Below are positions 1 through 7,617 of a stretch of 64,000 nt of DNA, one piece after another (positions within the stretch are counted from its first letter, which is position 1; every line of letters starts with the position of its first letter). The position numbers were made by a program, and so were the translations under genes. The notes under the pieces are model-generated. The model worked only from the letters and a program-made list of their open reading frames with translations, searched no databases and was not told the DNA's origin. Source of the DNA: an uncultured Alistipes sp. (lineage in GTDB: Bacteria; Bacteroidota; Bacteroidia; Bacteroidales; Rikenellaceae); contig CAJGEC010000002.1 of assembly GCA_904502285.1 (NCBI GenBank), forward strand, positions 61,019-125,018. Direction: 5' to 3'.

Positions 1-150
1 AAGGGCATAGAGCGTCTGGCCACTCTCCACCCTATGTTTGTAGTACTCCTTGCCATTAAGGTTTACCACAATATTCGAGGGCTCAATAGCCGAGGCCACT
101 ACAGCGATGGCCACAAAGAGCAGTGTAAGAAGTCTTCTAAGGTTTCTCAT
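1..150 (-). CDS. LysM-domain secreted protein, N-terminal fragment
   Basis: Reading the minus strand from 150 gives a signal peptide (MRNLRRLLTLLFVAIAVVAS) followed after about 15 residues by HRVESGQTLYAL, the start of a LysM peptidoglycan-binding repeat. The frame is open to the window edge, so only the first 50 residues are seen. It lies 13 bp downstream of the exonuclease gene on the same strand and may be the last gene of the dnaN operon. Many Bacteroidota LysM proteins of this layout are long periplasmic or outer-membrane proteins; which one this is cannot be told from 50 residues. Confidence 0.75.
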   Translation of the reverse strand, partial: MRNLRRLLTLLFVAIAVVASAIEPSNIVVNLNGKEYYKHRVESGQTLYAL

Positions 151-163
151 TGAGCGTTTCTAA

Positions 164-925
164 CTATTTTATTCTGAGGCGTATCTCGGTGATTACCTTC
201 TTGGTGTATTGTGGGAAGTTACCATCCATCATCCACGAGTAGTAGCTTGGCTCCTTGCGGAAGATCTCCTCCACGCTACAACCCTTATATTTACCGAAGG
301 TAAAGACCTCTTCGCCCTTATCATTCAGCGCAATGCGGCCCGCAAAATCTACGATGGCACCATTCGACGAAAACTCTGCAAGCTCCTCCACCGTCGAGCC
401 GATGTCGGGATAGCGAGCAATCTGCGCCTCAAGCACCTCGTAGGTGGCCATAGTGTCGGCCTCGGCAGAGTGTGCATTCTCCAAATCCTTGTCGCAGTAG
501 AACTTATAGGCTGCAACCAACGTGCGTTGCTCCTTGCGGTGGAAGATGGTCTGCACATCTACAAACTTGCGCTTGCGGAAGTCCACATCGACACCCGCGC
601 GCATAAACTCCTCGACAAGCAGGGGCAGGTCGAAACGGTTGGAGTTGAAGCCACCGAAGTCACAACCCTCGATAAACTGGGCCAGCGACTTAGCAATCTG
701 CTTGAATGTAGGCTCCCCTGCTACATCCTCATCCGTGATGCCGTGGACTGCCGTAGCCTCCTCTGGAATGTGGCACTCAGGATTGATACGGCGTGTCTTA
801 ACTATCTTCTTACCATCGACCTCAATCTTTATCATCGATATCTCGACAATACGATCCGAAGCCGAATCGACACCCGTAGTCTCCAAGTCGAAGAATACAA
901 TGGGGCGATTAAGTTTTAGATTCAT
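164..925 (-). CDS. DnaQ-like 3'-5' exonuclease (DEDDh)
   Basis: A 253-residue protein of the DNA polymerase III epsilon-like exonuclease family. Visible motifs are ExoI FFDLETTG near residue 11 with the two metal-binding acids D-x-E, ExoII GFNSNRFDLPLL near residue 92, and ExoIII HSAEAD near residue 152, the DEDDh pattern. The last 50 residues (FTFGKYKG onward) form a small extra domain seen in other Bacteroidota members. The protein should remove 3'-terminal nucleotides from DNA in the cytoplasm, in proofreading or repair. It sits 31 bp downstream of dnaN on the same strand, so it is probably co-transcribed with the sliding clamp. Whether it is the replicative proofreader or an accessory exonuclease is not decided by the sequence. 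Confidence 0.88.
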   Translation of the reverse strand: MNLKLNRPIVFFDLETTGVDSASDRIVEISMIKIEVDGKKIVKTRRINPECHIPEEATAVHGITDEDVAGEPTFKQIAKSLAQFIEGCDFGGFNSNRFDLPLLVEEFMRAGVDVDFRKRKFVDVQTIFHRKEQRTLVAAYKFYCDKDLENAHSAEADTMATYEVLEAQIARYPDIGSTVEELAEFSSNGAIVDFAGRIALNDKGEEVFTFGKYKGCSVEEIFRKEPSYYSWMMDGNFPQYTKKVITEIRLRIK

Positions 926-956
926 ACCCTATAACTTCTCTATAGTCTACCCCGAC

Positions 957-2084
957 CTATGCGTTGATCATCATTGGCATCAACAACATCAACACCTCGC
1001 CAGCGTGCTTGTCGTCGTAAACAGGCTTAAAGACACCTGCGCGTGTAGAGTCTGCCAACTCAATCATCACGGTTGGGGTGTCGATATTCGACAAGATCTC
1101 CACGAGGAAGGTAGACTTGAAGCCGATGGTCACAGGCTGGCCATCGTAGCTGCAAGAGATTGTCTCGTTAGCCGATACCGAGAAGTCGAGATCCTGAGCA
1201 GCAAGGCTGATTCGGTTGTTTGCGATATCCATACGGATAAGGTTGGTGGTAGGGTTCGAGCAGACTGCCACACGCTTGATACCATTCACCAGCTCAACAC
1301 GATCTACGAGCACCTTATTAGGGTTAGCCGTTGGGATTACAGCGTTGTAGTTAGGGTAGTTACCCTCGATAAGACGGCACACGAACTTATGGTTCTTGAG
1401 TTCGAAGGTCACGTTCTTTGCATCGAAGGTGATGCGAATAGGCTCCTCCTCCTTGAGCAACACGTTCTTAAGCAAGTTTGCAGGCTTCTTAGGAAGGATG
1501 AACGATGCGTTGAAGTCTACGTCGGCACACTCCGAAACCGAGCGCACGAGCTTATGAGCATCTGTAGCCACGAAGGTCACCTTGCCCTCCTCGAAGTTGA
1601 AGTAGACACCATTCATCACTGGGCGCAACTCATCGTCAGCGGTAGCAAAGATGGTCTTGTTGATACCAGCGATAAGCACATCCACATCCATAAGAATCTC
1701 CTTATGCTCAGCACCGATGGTCTGCATAGCAGGGTAACTTACAGGGCTTGCACCAGGAATTGAGAGCGAACCACTCGCCCAGCGCACCTTAATCTCCCAA
1801 GTTGAGTCGTTCACGTCGAACTCAAGAGGCATCTCAGGGAACTCCTTGAGCGAGTCGAGCATAAGCTTGCCTGGAGCAGCAACAACGCCCTCGCGCTCAA
1901 CACCATCCACGGTGAGATGACCTACCAAAGTGGTCTCAAGGTCAGAGGTAGTCACAGTGAGTTCGTTTCCCTTGAGTTCGAGGAGGAAGTAGTCGAGGAT
2001 AGGAAGGGTATTCTTGTTGCTGATAACCTTGCCTGTAGTTGCCAAGAGTGAAAGCAATGCAGAGCTTGATACTGTAAATTTCAT
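957..2084 (-). CDS. dnaN: DNA polymerase III beta subunit (sliding clamp)
   Basis: The 375-residue length and full-length similarity match the bacterial beta clamp. It starts MKFTVSSSALLSLLATTGKVI and ends with the characteristic VYDDKHAGEVLMLLMPMMIN-type C terminus (compare PMRL in Escherichia coli), the strand that contacts client proteins. The clamp forms a ring-shaped dimer that tethers the replicative polymerase to DNA. In many bacteria dnaN sits beside dnaA; here it lies between a nucleoside phosphorylase gene (39 bp upstream) and an exonuclease gene, and no origin-like DnaA-box cluster was noticed nearby. Start at ATG 2082-2084. Confidence 0.96.
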   Translation of the reverse strand: MKFTVSSSALLSLLATTGKVISNKNTLPILDYFLLELKGNELTVTTSDLETTLVGHLTVDGVEREGVVAAPGKLMLDSLKEFPEMPLEFDVNDSTWEIKVRWASGSLSIPGASPVSYPAMQTIGAEHKEILMDVDVLIAGINKTIFATADDELRPVMNGVYFNFEEGKVTFVATDAHKLVRSVSECADVDFNASFILPKKPANLLKNVLLKEEEPIRITFDAKNVTFELKNHKFVCRLIEGNYPNYNAVIPTANPNKVLVDRVELVNGIKRVAVCSNPTTNLIRMDIANNRISLAAQDLDFSVSANETISCSYDGQPVTIGFKSTFLVEILSNIDTPTVMIELADSTRAGVFKPVYDDKHAGEVLMLLMPMMINA

Positions 2085-2123
2085 AATTTTAGTCGTTTTA
2101 TTTTGTTTATATTTTACTCTATA

Positions 2124-2999
2124 CTAAAGTGTTGCAAGTTTGTCGAGCGCCATCTCAATCATACGGCGCACAAAGGGTTTATAGTCGGTGCAGGCATCCT
2201 TAGCCACACGTTGTGCAATGATTGTGCATATAGTGGCTGCTCTGTGACCCATAAGCGAGGCGAGACCCGCCAAGGCCGAGCCCTCCATCTCGAAGTTGGT
2301 GATGCGACGGTCTCCGAACTTGAACGACTCTATCTTCTTGTTGAGGTCGAGGTCGTGTGGTTGGAGACGCACCCATCGACCCTGTGGGGCGTAGAAGCCT
2401 GGAGCGGCGATGGTGATACCCTCACGTGTAGAATCCTTGAAAAGGTCGTAAAGAGCCTTGTCGGCATCTACGAAGTATGGTGCAGGGAGTTTCTCGTACC
2501 ACCCCGTATGCTCCATAAAGGCACGCTCAAGGTCGAGGTCGCAGACGCTATCTCGTCCAGCATAGTACGATATAAGGCCATCGAAGCCGAGCGATGTGCG
2601 CGAGAAGATTACCTCACCCACCTCGATATCCTCCTGAATAGCACCCGACGTACCAAGACGCACGAGGGTCAATTTCTTAAATTCAGGTTTCACCTGACGG
2701 GTAGCAAAATCGATATTTGCCAAGGCGTCGAGCTCCGTAACACAGATGTCGATATTGCCGATACCGATACCCGTAGACATCACCGTCATACGCTTGCCCT
2801 TATATGTACCTGTGACGGTAAGGAACTCTCGGTTTGCCACCTCACACTCCTTAGTCTCGAAATATTCCGAGATCAAGGCTACACGGCCTGGGTCACCCAC
2901 TAAGATAACCACGTCGGCAAGTTGTTCGGGCTTTAGATGGAGATGGAAAATTGAGCCATCACCATTGATAATCAACTCTGAAGATGGTATAGTTCTCAT
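2124..2999 (-). CDS. Nucleoside phosphorylase (uridine phosphorylase-like)
   Basis: A 291-residue protein of the PNP/UDP phosphorylase family: VGDPGR near residue 36, the phosphate-loop region MSTGIGIGN, RLGTSGAI near residue 112, and FEMEGSAL near residue 228, whose Glu residues bind the ribose. These enzymes cleave nucleosides with phosphate to a base and ribose 1-phosphate in salvage. In Bacteroidota this subfamily is usually annotated as uridine phosphorylase or simply nucleoside phosphorylase; the substrate is not certain here. It is the first gene of a probable minus-strand operon with dnaN and the exonuclease. Confidence 0.88.
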   Translation of the reverse strand: MRTIPSSELIINGDGSIFHLHLKPEQLADVVILVGDPGRVALISEYFETKECEVANREFLTVTGTYKGKRMTVMSTGIGIGNIDICVTELDALANIDFATRQVKPEFKKLTLVRLGTSGAIQEDIEVGEVIFSRTSLGFDGLISYYAGRDSVCDLDLERAFMEHTGWYEKLPAPYFVDADKALYDLFKDSTREGITIAAPGFYAPQGRWVRLQPHDLDLNKKIESFKFGDRRITNFEMEGSALAGLASLMGHRAATICTIIAQRVAKDACTDYKPFVRRMIEMALDKLATL

Positions 3000-3049
3000 A
3001 ATCGCCGATAATTTATTCTAAAATATTTTTAATATTCGCGTAAAATTAA

Positions 3050-3066
3050 TAATTTTGTCGAAGATA
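3050..3066. promoter_or_regulatory. Divergent promoter elements between phosphorylase and glmM
   Basis: The plus strand carries TAATTTTG at 3050-3057 and the minus strand TATCTTCG at 3059-3066, both matches to the Bacteroidota -7 element TAnnTTTG or its common TTCG variant. They face the two divergent genes. Matching -33 TTG elements at ideal spacing are not clear, so this is a prediction. Confidence 0.4.
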
Positions 3067-3118
3067 GCAAAACTTTTGCCCCGTTTTTTCAAGTAACGAT
3101 AGTAAATTACCATTGCGT

Positions 3119-4510
3119 ATGACACTCATAAAATCTATATCAGGTATTCGAGGCACCATAGGTGGCGCTCTTTCGGAGAACTTAACCCCTATCGATGTCG
3201 TAAAATTCACCACTGCCTATGCCCGCTTCATCAAGGCTAAGAACCCCAATAAGCGCACTACAATCGTCGTGGGCCGCGATGCTCGCATCTCTGGCTCTAT
3301 GGTCGATTCATTGGTCGAGGGAACACTCCTCGGCACAGGCTGCGACGTCATCAACGTAGGTCTCTGCACCACCCCAGGTACTGAGATGGCCGTTATCACA
3401 CACAAGGCCGATGGTGGCATCATCATCACCGCCTCGCACAACCCACGCCAGTGGAACGCCCTAAAGCTCCTCAGCGAGCGTGGCGAGTTCCTCAACGACA
3501 GCGAGGGTCGAGAGGTATTGGCTATGGCCGAGGATAGCACCTACGAATACCCCACCATCGACCATATCGGCAAGGTGGTTTTACGCGAGGACTTCAACCC
3601 TAAACATATCGAGCAGGTATTGGCACTCAACCTCGTTGATGTCGAGGCTGTGCGCAAGCGCAAGTTCAAGGTTGTGGTAGATGCTGTAAACTCTGTCGGA
3701 GGCATCGTCATCCCTGCGCTACTCAAGGAGTTGGGTTGCGAGGTCGTGGAACTCAACTGCGACCCTTCGGGTAACTTCGCACACAACCCAGAGCCACTCC
3801 CCGAAAACCTCACCGAGATATCGGAGGTCATCCGTCGTGAGGGTGCCGACCTCGGTATCGTCGTAGACCCCGACGTGGATCGCTTGGCCTTCGTTATGGA
3901 GAATGGCGAGATGTTTGTTGAGGAGTACACCTTGGTAGCCGTTGCCGACTATGTGCTTCGCCACACCAAGGGCAATACCGTGTCGAACCTATCATCGTCA
4001 CGCGCCCTGAGCGATGTTACGGCTCGCTACGAGGGATGTAGCTACTCGGCGGCGGCTGTGGGCGAGGTGAACGTCGTGGCAAAGATGAAGGAGACGGGTG
4101 CTGTAATCGGTGGCGAGGGTAATGGCGGAATCATCTACCCTGAGTTGCACTATGGCCGCGATGCCTTGGTGGGCACTGCTCTCTTTTTGACCTATTTTGC
4201 AGGCCTAAATACCACGATGTCGGAGCTAAGAAAGAGCTACCCTGCGTACTTCGCCTCAAAGAACAAGATTGAGCTTACACCAGAGATTGATGTAGACAAG
4301 ATTTTGGTGGAGATAAAGCAAAGATACTCAGCCGAAAGGGTCAATGACATTGACGGCGTGAAGATCGATTTCGAGGAGTGCTGGGTGCACCTCCGCAAGT
4401 CGAATACCGAGCCTATCATCCGTGTCTATACCGAGGCAAAGAGTATGGCTGAAGCCGACGCCTTAGCACAGCGCTTCATTTCCGAAATAGAACAAATTTG
4501 CAAAGCCTAA
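3119..4510 (+). CDS. glmM: Phosphoglucosamine mutase / phosphohexomutase
   Basis: A 463-residue alpha-D-phosphohexomutase. It starts MTLIKSISGIRGTIGG, carries the phosphoserine loop IIITASHNPRQWNALK near residue 103, the metal-binding loop VDPDVDRLAF near residue 248, a sugar-binding GGEGNGGI near residue 335, and the C-terminal phosphate-binding KSNTEPIIRVY. The family converts sugar 6-phosphates to 1-phosphates; the Bacteroidota member with this opening is generally called GlmM, which supplies glucosamine 1-phosphate for cell wall synthesis, but phosphomannomutase or phosphoglucomutase activity cannot be excluded. I chose ATG 3119; an upstream in-frame TTG at 3113 would add only two residues. 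The M20 peptidase gene follows after 33 bp. Confidence 0.88.
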   Translation: MTLIKSISGIRGTIGGALSENLTPIDVVKFTTAYARFIKAKNPNKRTTIVVGRDARISGSMVDSLVEGTLLGTGCDVINVGLCTTPGTEMAVITHKADGGIIITASHNPRQWNALKLLSERGEFLNDSEGREVLAMAEDSTYEYPTIDHIGKVVLREDFNPKHIEQVLALNLVDVEAVRKRKFKVVVDAVNSVGGIVIPALLKELGCEVVELNCDPSGNFAHNPEPLPENLTEISEVIRREGADLGIVVDPDVDRLAFVMENGEMFVEEYTLVAVADYVLRHTKGNTVSNLSSSRALSDVTARYEGCSYSAAAVGEVNVVAKMKETGAVIGGEGNGGIIYPELHYGRDALVGTALFLTYFAGLNTTMSELRKSYPAYFASKNKIELTPEIDVDKILVEIKQRYSAERVNDIDGVKIDFEECWVHLRKSNTEPIIRVYTEAKSMAEADALAQRFISEIEQICKA

Positions 4511-4543
4511 TAACAGATAATATAAACCTTAAAACTATAGACT

Positions 4544-5914
4544 ATGAAACTTGCAACCGAGTACATCGACAAGAACAAAGAGCGTTTCTTAGAGGAGCTT
4601 TTCGACCTTCTTCGCATCCCTTCAATCAGCGCACAGCCATCACTCCACAAGCAGGATATGGTACGTTGTGCCGAGTGGTTGGCAGCCTCATTGGTTAAGG
4701 CTGGTGCTGACCGTGCCGACGTGATGCCTACCGAGGGCAATCCTGTGGTTTATGCCGAGAAGATTATCGACCCTAAGGCAAAGACCGTGCTTGTCTATGG
4801 CCACTACGACGTGATGCCAGAGGACCCTATCGACGAGTGGAAGACAAATCCTTTCGAGCCAGAGATTAAGGATGGCCGCATCTGGTGTCGTGGTGCTGAC
4901 GACGACAAGGGACAGCTATATATGCACGCTAAGGCATTCGAGGCGATGGTAGCAACCGACACCCTCCCCTGTAACGTGAAGTTTATGCTTGAGGGTGAGG
5001 AGGAGATTGGCTCTCCAAGCCTCTATAAGTTCTGTGCCGACAACAAGAAACTCCTCAAGGCCGACATCATCCTCGTATCTGATACATCGATGATTGGCCT
5101 CGACACCCCAACCATCACGGCTGGTTTGCGTGGTCTTACCTATATGCAGGTAGAGGTTACTGGCCCAGATAAGGATCTTCACTCAGGCCTCTTCGGTGGC
5201 GCTGTAGCTAACCCTGCCAACGTATTGGCTAAGTTGGTGTCGTCACTCACCGACGAGTTCGGCCGTGTCACCATCCCTGGCTTCTACGACGACGTGCGCA
5301 TCCTCAGCGATGCTGAGCGCAAGGCTCTGAACAAAGCCCCATTCTCTTTGGAGGAGTATAAGAGGGCTCTCGACTTGGGCGACGTCGCAGGCGAGGTGGA
5401 CTATACCACTATGGAGCGCACAGGTATCCGCCCTTCGTTGGACGTAAACGGCATCTGGAGCGGCTACACTGGCGAGGGCACAAAGACCGTAATCCCATCT
5501 AAGGCGTATGCTAAGATCTCTATGCGCTTGGTTCCTAACCAAGACTTCAAGAAGATCGCTAAACTCTTCGAGAAGCACTTCCGCCGCATCGCTCCTAAGA
5601 GCGTGAAGGTTAAGGTGGAGTTCTTGCACGGTGGCGCACCATACGTATCGCCTACCGACCTCCCAGCATATAAGGCTGCAGAGAAGGCCGTGGAGACAAC
5701 CTTCGGTGTTACGCCACTCCCATTCTACTCTGGTGGTTCAATTCCAATCATCTCAGGCTTCGAGAACATCCTTGGCATCAAGTCTATCTTGTTGGGCTTC
5801 GGCCTCTCAAAGGATGCCATCCACTCTCCTAACGAGAGTTATGGCCTCGACCAGTTCTACAAGGGTCTTGAGACCTTGCCATACTTCTACAAGTATTTCG
5901 CAGAGATGAAGTAG
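4544..5914 (+). CDS. M20 family metallodipeptidase
   Basis: A 456-residue M20/M25/M40 peptidase. Metal-ligand motifs are visible in order: VLVYGHYDVMP (His and Asp) near residue 82, WCRGADDDKGQ (bridging Asp) near residue 115, the catalytic EGEEEIGS near residue 150, SDTSM near residue 180, and a C-terminal IHSPNE with the last His. No signal peptide, so a cytoplasmic two-zinc dipeptidase is expected. It probably processes short peptides imported by transporters such as the POT proteins encoded further on, though that link is inference. It follows glmM by 33 bp and ends in a strong terminator. Confidence 0.92.
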   Translation: MKLATEYIDKNKERFLEELFDLLRIPSISAQPSLHKQDMVRCAEWLAASLVKAGADRADVMPTEGNPVVYAEKIIDPKAKTVLVYGHYDVMPEDPIDEWKTNPFEPEIKDGRIWCRGADDDKGQLYMHAKAFEAMVATDTLPCNVKFMLEGEEEIGSPSLYKFCADNKKLLKADIILVSDTSMIGLDTPTITAGLRGLTYMQVEVTGPDKDLHSGLFGGAVANPANVLAKLVSSLTDEFGRVTIPGFYDDVRILSDAERKALNKAPFSLEEYKRALDLGDVAGEVDYTTMERTGIRPSLDVNGIWSGYTGEGTKTVIPSKAYAKISMRLVPNQDFKKIAKLFEKHFRRIAPKSVKVKVEFLHGGAPYVSPTDLPAYKAAEKAVETTFGVTPLPFYSGGSIPIISGFENILGIKSILLGFGLSKDAIHSPNESYGLDQFYKGLETLPYFYKYFAEMK

Positions 5915-5933
5915 TCGCAAAACGACATATCGC

Positions 5934-5965
5934 GAGAGGGTGTTCATCAATACGAACACCCTCTC
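5934..5965 (+). terminator. Terminator after the dipeptidase
   Basis: A perfect 12-bp stem GAGAGGGTGTTC (5934-5945) pairs with GAACACCCTCTC (5954-5965), with an 8-nt loop, followed by TTTATTTAT. Its stem resembles several other terminators in the window (GGGTGTCC core). Confidence 0.85.
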
Positions 5966-6040
5966 TTTATTTATACATTGTAGAACCCATCTTTTTGGCA
6001 CTAAATGTGTGTTATGACTCCTCACAAAACATCGAATTTT

Positions 6041-6556
6041 ATGAGAAGTACAACACTTATTCTATTGGCTATAGTTATGGCAACTTTGGGATGCAAGGCA
6101 CAACGCCACGACATTGACCGCACGACGGTAACATCGCTAAACGTGGATAGATATATGGGGCGATGGTATGAAATCGCCCGCTTCGACCACAGTTTCGAGC
6201 GCAACTTAGAGAAGTGCAAAGCGCACTATACGAAGATGCCCAATGGGGATATCGTAGTGGAGAATAGCGGCTTCAACAGTCGCACAGGCAGAGAGAAAAG
6301 CTCCTTTGGCAAGGCTAAACGGGGTAAGCGAGTCGGCCAGTTGCGAGTATCCTTCTTCCTCTTCTTCTACTCCGACTACAACATCTTAGCCCTCGACGAC
6401 AACTACCAATGGGCCTTAGTGGGTAGTAAGTCGCCGAATTACCTATGGATTCTGTCGCGCACACCATCGCTCCCCGAAGAGACTCTCAGCCACATCCTCG
6501 ACATAGCAACCAAGCGAGGTTACGACACAAAAAAACTAATATGGGTCAAGCAGTAA
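6041..6556 (+). CDS. blc: Lipocalin family lipoprotein (Blc-like)
   Basis: With the ATG at 6041 the protein has 171 residues and begins with a lipoprotein signal, LLAIVMATLGC, with the lipobox Cys at residue 18. The mature part is a bacterial lipocalin: GRWYEIARFDHSFERN (the conserved G-x-W-Y first strand), ENSGFN, and the ALVGSKSPNYLWILSRTP stretch typical of Blc. Such proteins are outer-membrane-anchored beta-barrels that bind lipids or small hydrophobic molecules. An upstream ATG at 6005 would bury the signal peptide behind 12 extra residues and is less likely. It has no obvious operon partner. Confidence 0.88.
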   Translation: MRSTTLILLAIVMATLGCKAQRHDIDRTTVTSLNVDRYMGRWYEIARFDHSFERNLEKCKAHYTKMPNGDIVVENSGFNSRTGREKSSFGKAKRGKRVGQLRVSFFLFFYSDYNILALDDNYQWALVGSKSPNYLWILSRTPSLPEETLSHILDIATKRGYDTKKLIWVKQ

Positions 6557-6569
6557 TGCCTGACCCATA
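6540..6569. terminator. Bidirectional terminator between lipocalin and LysM protein genes
   Basis: A 9-bp stem TATGGGTCA (6540-6548) pairs with TGACCCATA (6561-6569) and is followed by TCTTTT on the plus strand. It overlaps the lipocalin stop codon and lies in the 18 bp between two convergent genes. Confidence 0.6.
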
Positions 6570-6574
6570 CTCTT

Positions 6575-7612
6575 TTACTTAACGCGGATGCGCTGCCCGA
6601 TGCTAATCCTATCAATATTGATATCGGGATTTAGTTCGGCAATCCGTTTGGAGGTTGTGCCGTAGCGTTGCGCTATGCGTCCCACAAGGTCGCCATCCTG
6701 AATGGTGTACCACACCTCGCCCTCATTCTCGGTGACGGGCTTTTCCTCAGCGCTCTTCTGCTCCACAACACCCCCCTTGCGAGGTATGCGTATGCGCTGG
6801 TTGATGCTTATCCTATCGACATTGATATCGGGATTGAGTCTCTTAATCTCCGAGAGTGTCGTGCCATAGCGCTGGGCCACACGACCTAAGAGGTCGCCAT
6901 CCTGAATGGTATACCAGTCGTAATCACCCTCTGGCACAGAGGCTTGACTCTTCTGCACAGTCTCATCAGCCGAAGAAGCCGCCGCCTTCTTCTCCTCCGC
7001 AGGAAGCACAGGATCGTCGGTAATAACTGCCGTAGGTCTACCACTCTGCATATCTACAATACCATCGGCCTCGTGATCCTTAGACGAGCCCTCGATAGCC
7101 ACGGAGATACCCTCCTTAATCATCGACACCAACTCCCTGATATCCTCATTGGCAAGACGGATACTACCCTCGGTGACACGTCTGCCGAGACTCGCCTCAT
7201 CCTCCGTGCCGTGAATGCCTATGCCCGAAAACTCAGGCACATCCAAGCGCAAGAACCAGTCGCCATAGAAACCCTCGACATAGCCCCTACCATCGCCATA
7301 GTCATACAACCACGACGACGAGGACTGTATCTGCTTGACAATAAACTCTCCCTCAGGGGTCCTCATATCCCCCTTAAGGCGCTTATTACCATAGTTCTTA
7401 CCCACGGCAACGGGGTAACTACGCATAAGTTCGCTCTCGGCATTATAGACCTCAAGTGCCATCCTCTGCTTCGAGATGATGATATGGTTGGCCACGGTAT
7501 CGGCATCCAAGGGCGACGCACCATAGGCTCTTTGGCCAAAGGCCATAGCCACAACAAGGGCCACAACTCCCAAAAGGAGTCTATAGTTAAGATTTGTCAC
7601 AACTCGTCTCAT
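6575..7612 (-). CDS. YkuD-fold L,D-transpeptidase homologue with Ser in place of catalytic Cys; two LysM repeats
   Basis: From ATG 7612 the protein has 345 residues: a signal peptide or N-terminal anchor (about 14-30), a YkuD domain (about 43-175), an Ala/Glu-rich linker, and two near-identical C-terminal LysM repeats (WYTIQDGDL...) at about 238-285 and 298-345. YkuD enzymes form 3-3 peptidoglycan cross-links or attach lipoproteins through a Cys in the motif HGxx...S/T-x-G-C-I/V-R. Here the HGT is kept, but the motif reads TEGSIRLANED, with Ser150 (codon AGT at 7163-7165) where Cys is expected. The fold and wall binding seem intact while the classical thiol is absent. A GTG at 7630 could extend the N terminus by six residues. 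It follows glgB by 5 bp on the same strand. It may be a binding protein or a serine-based variant. Confidence 0.85.
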   Translation of the reverse strand: MRRVVTNLNYRLLLGVVALVVAMAFGQRAYGASPLDADTVANHIIISKQRMALEVYNAESELMRSYPVAVGKNYGNKRLKGDMRTPEGEFIVKQIQSSSSWLYDYGDGRGYVEGFYGDWFLRLDVPEFSGIGIHGTEDEASLGRRVTEGSIRLANEDIRELVSMIKEGISVAIEGSSKDHEADGIVDMQSGRPTAVITDDPVLPAEEKKAAASSADETVQKSQASVPEGDYDWYTIQDGDLLGRVAQRYGTTLSEIKRLNPDINVDRISINQRIRIPRKGGVVEQKSAEEKPVTENEGEVWYTIQDGDLVGRIAQRYGTTSKRIAELNPDINIDRISIGQRIRVK

Positions 7613-7617
7613 CCTGC

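Noticed and set aside
522..1763. Long plus-strand open frame opposite the exonuclease and dnaN
   Set aside because: It is antisense to clear minus-strand genes, has no family-like motifs, and results from the codon pattern of dnaN.
2103..2903. Plus-strand open frame opposite the nucleoside phosphorylase
   Set aside because: Shadow frame with no motifs; the minus-strand gene is well supported.
3113..3118. TTG start for glmM
   Set aside because: The ATG at 3119 fits the conserved N terminus better; the TTG adds only two residues.
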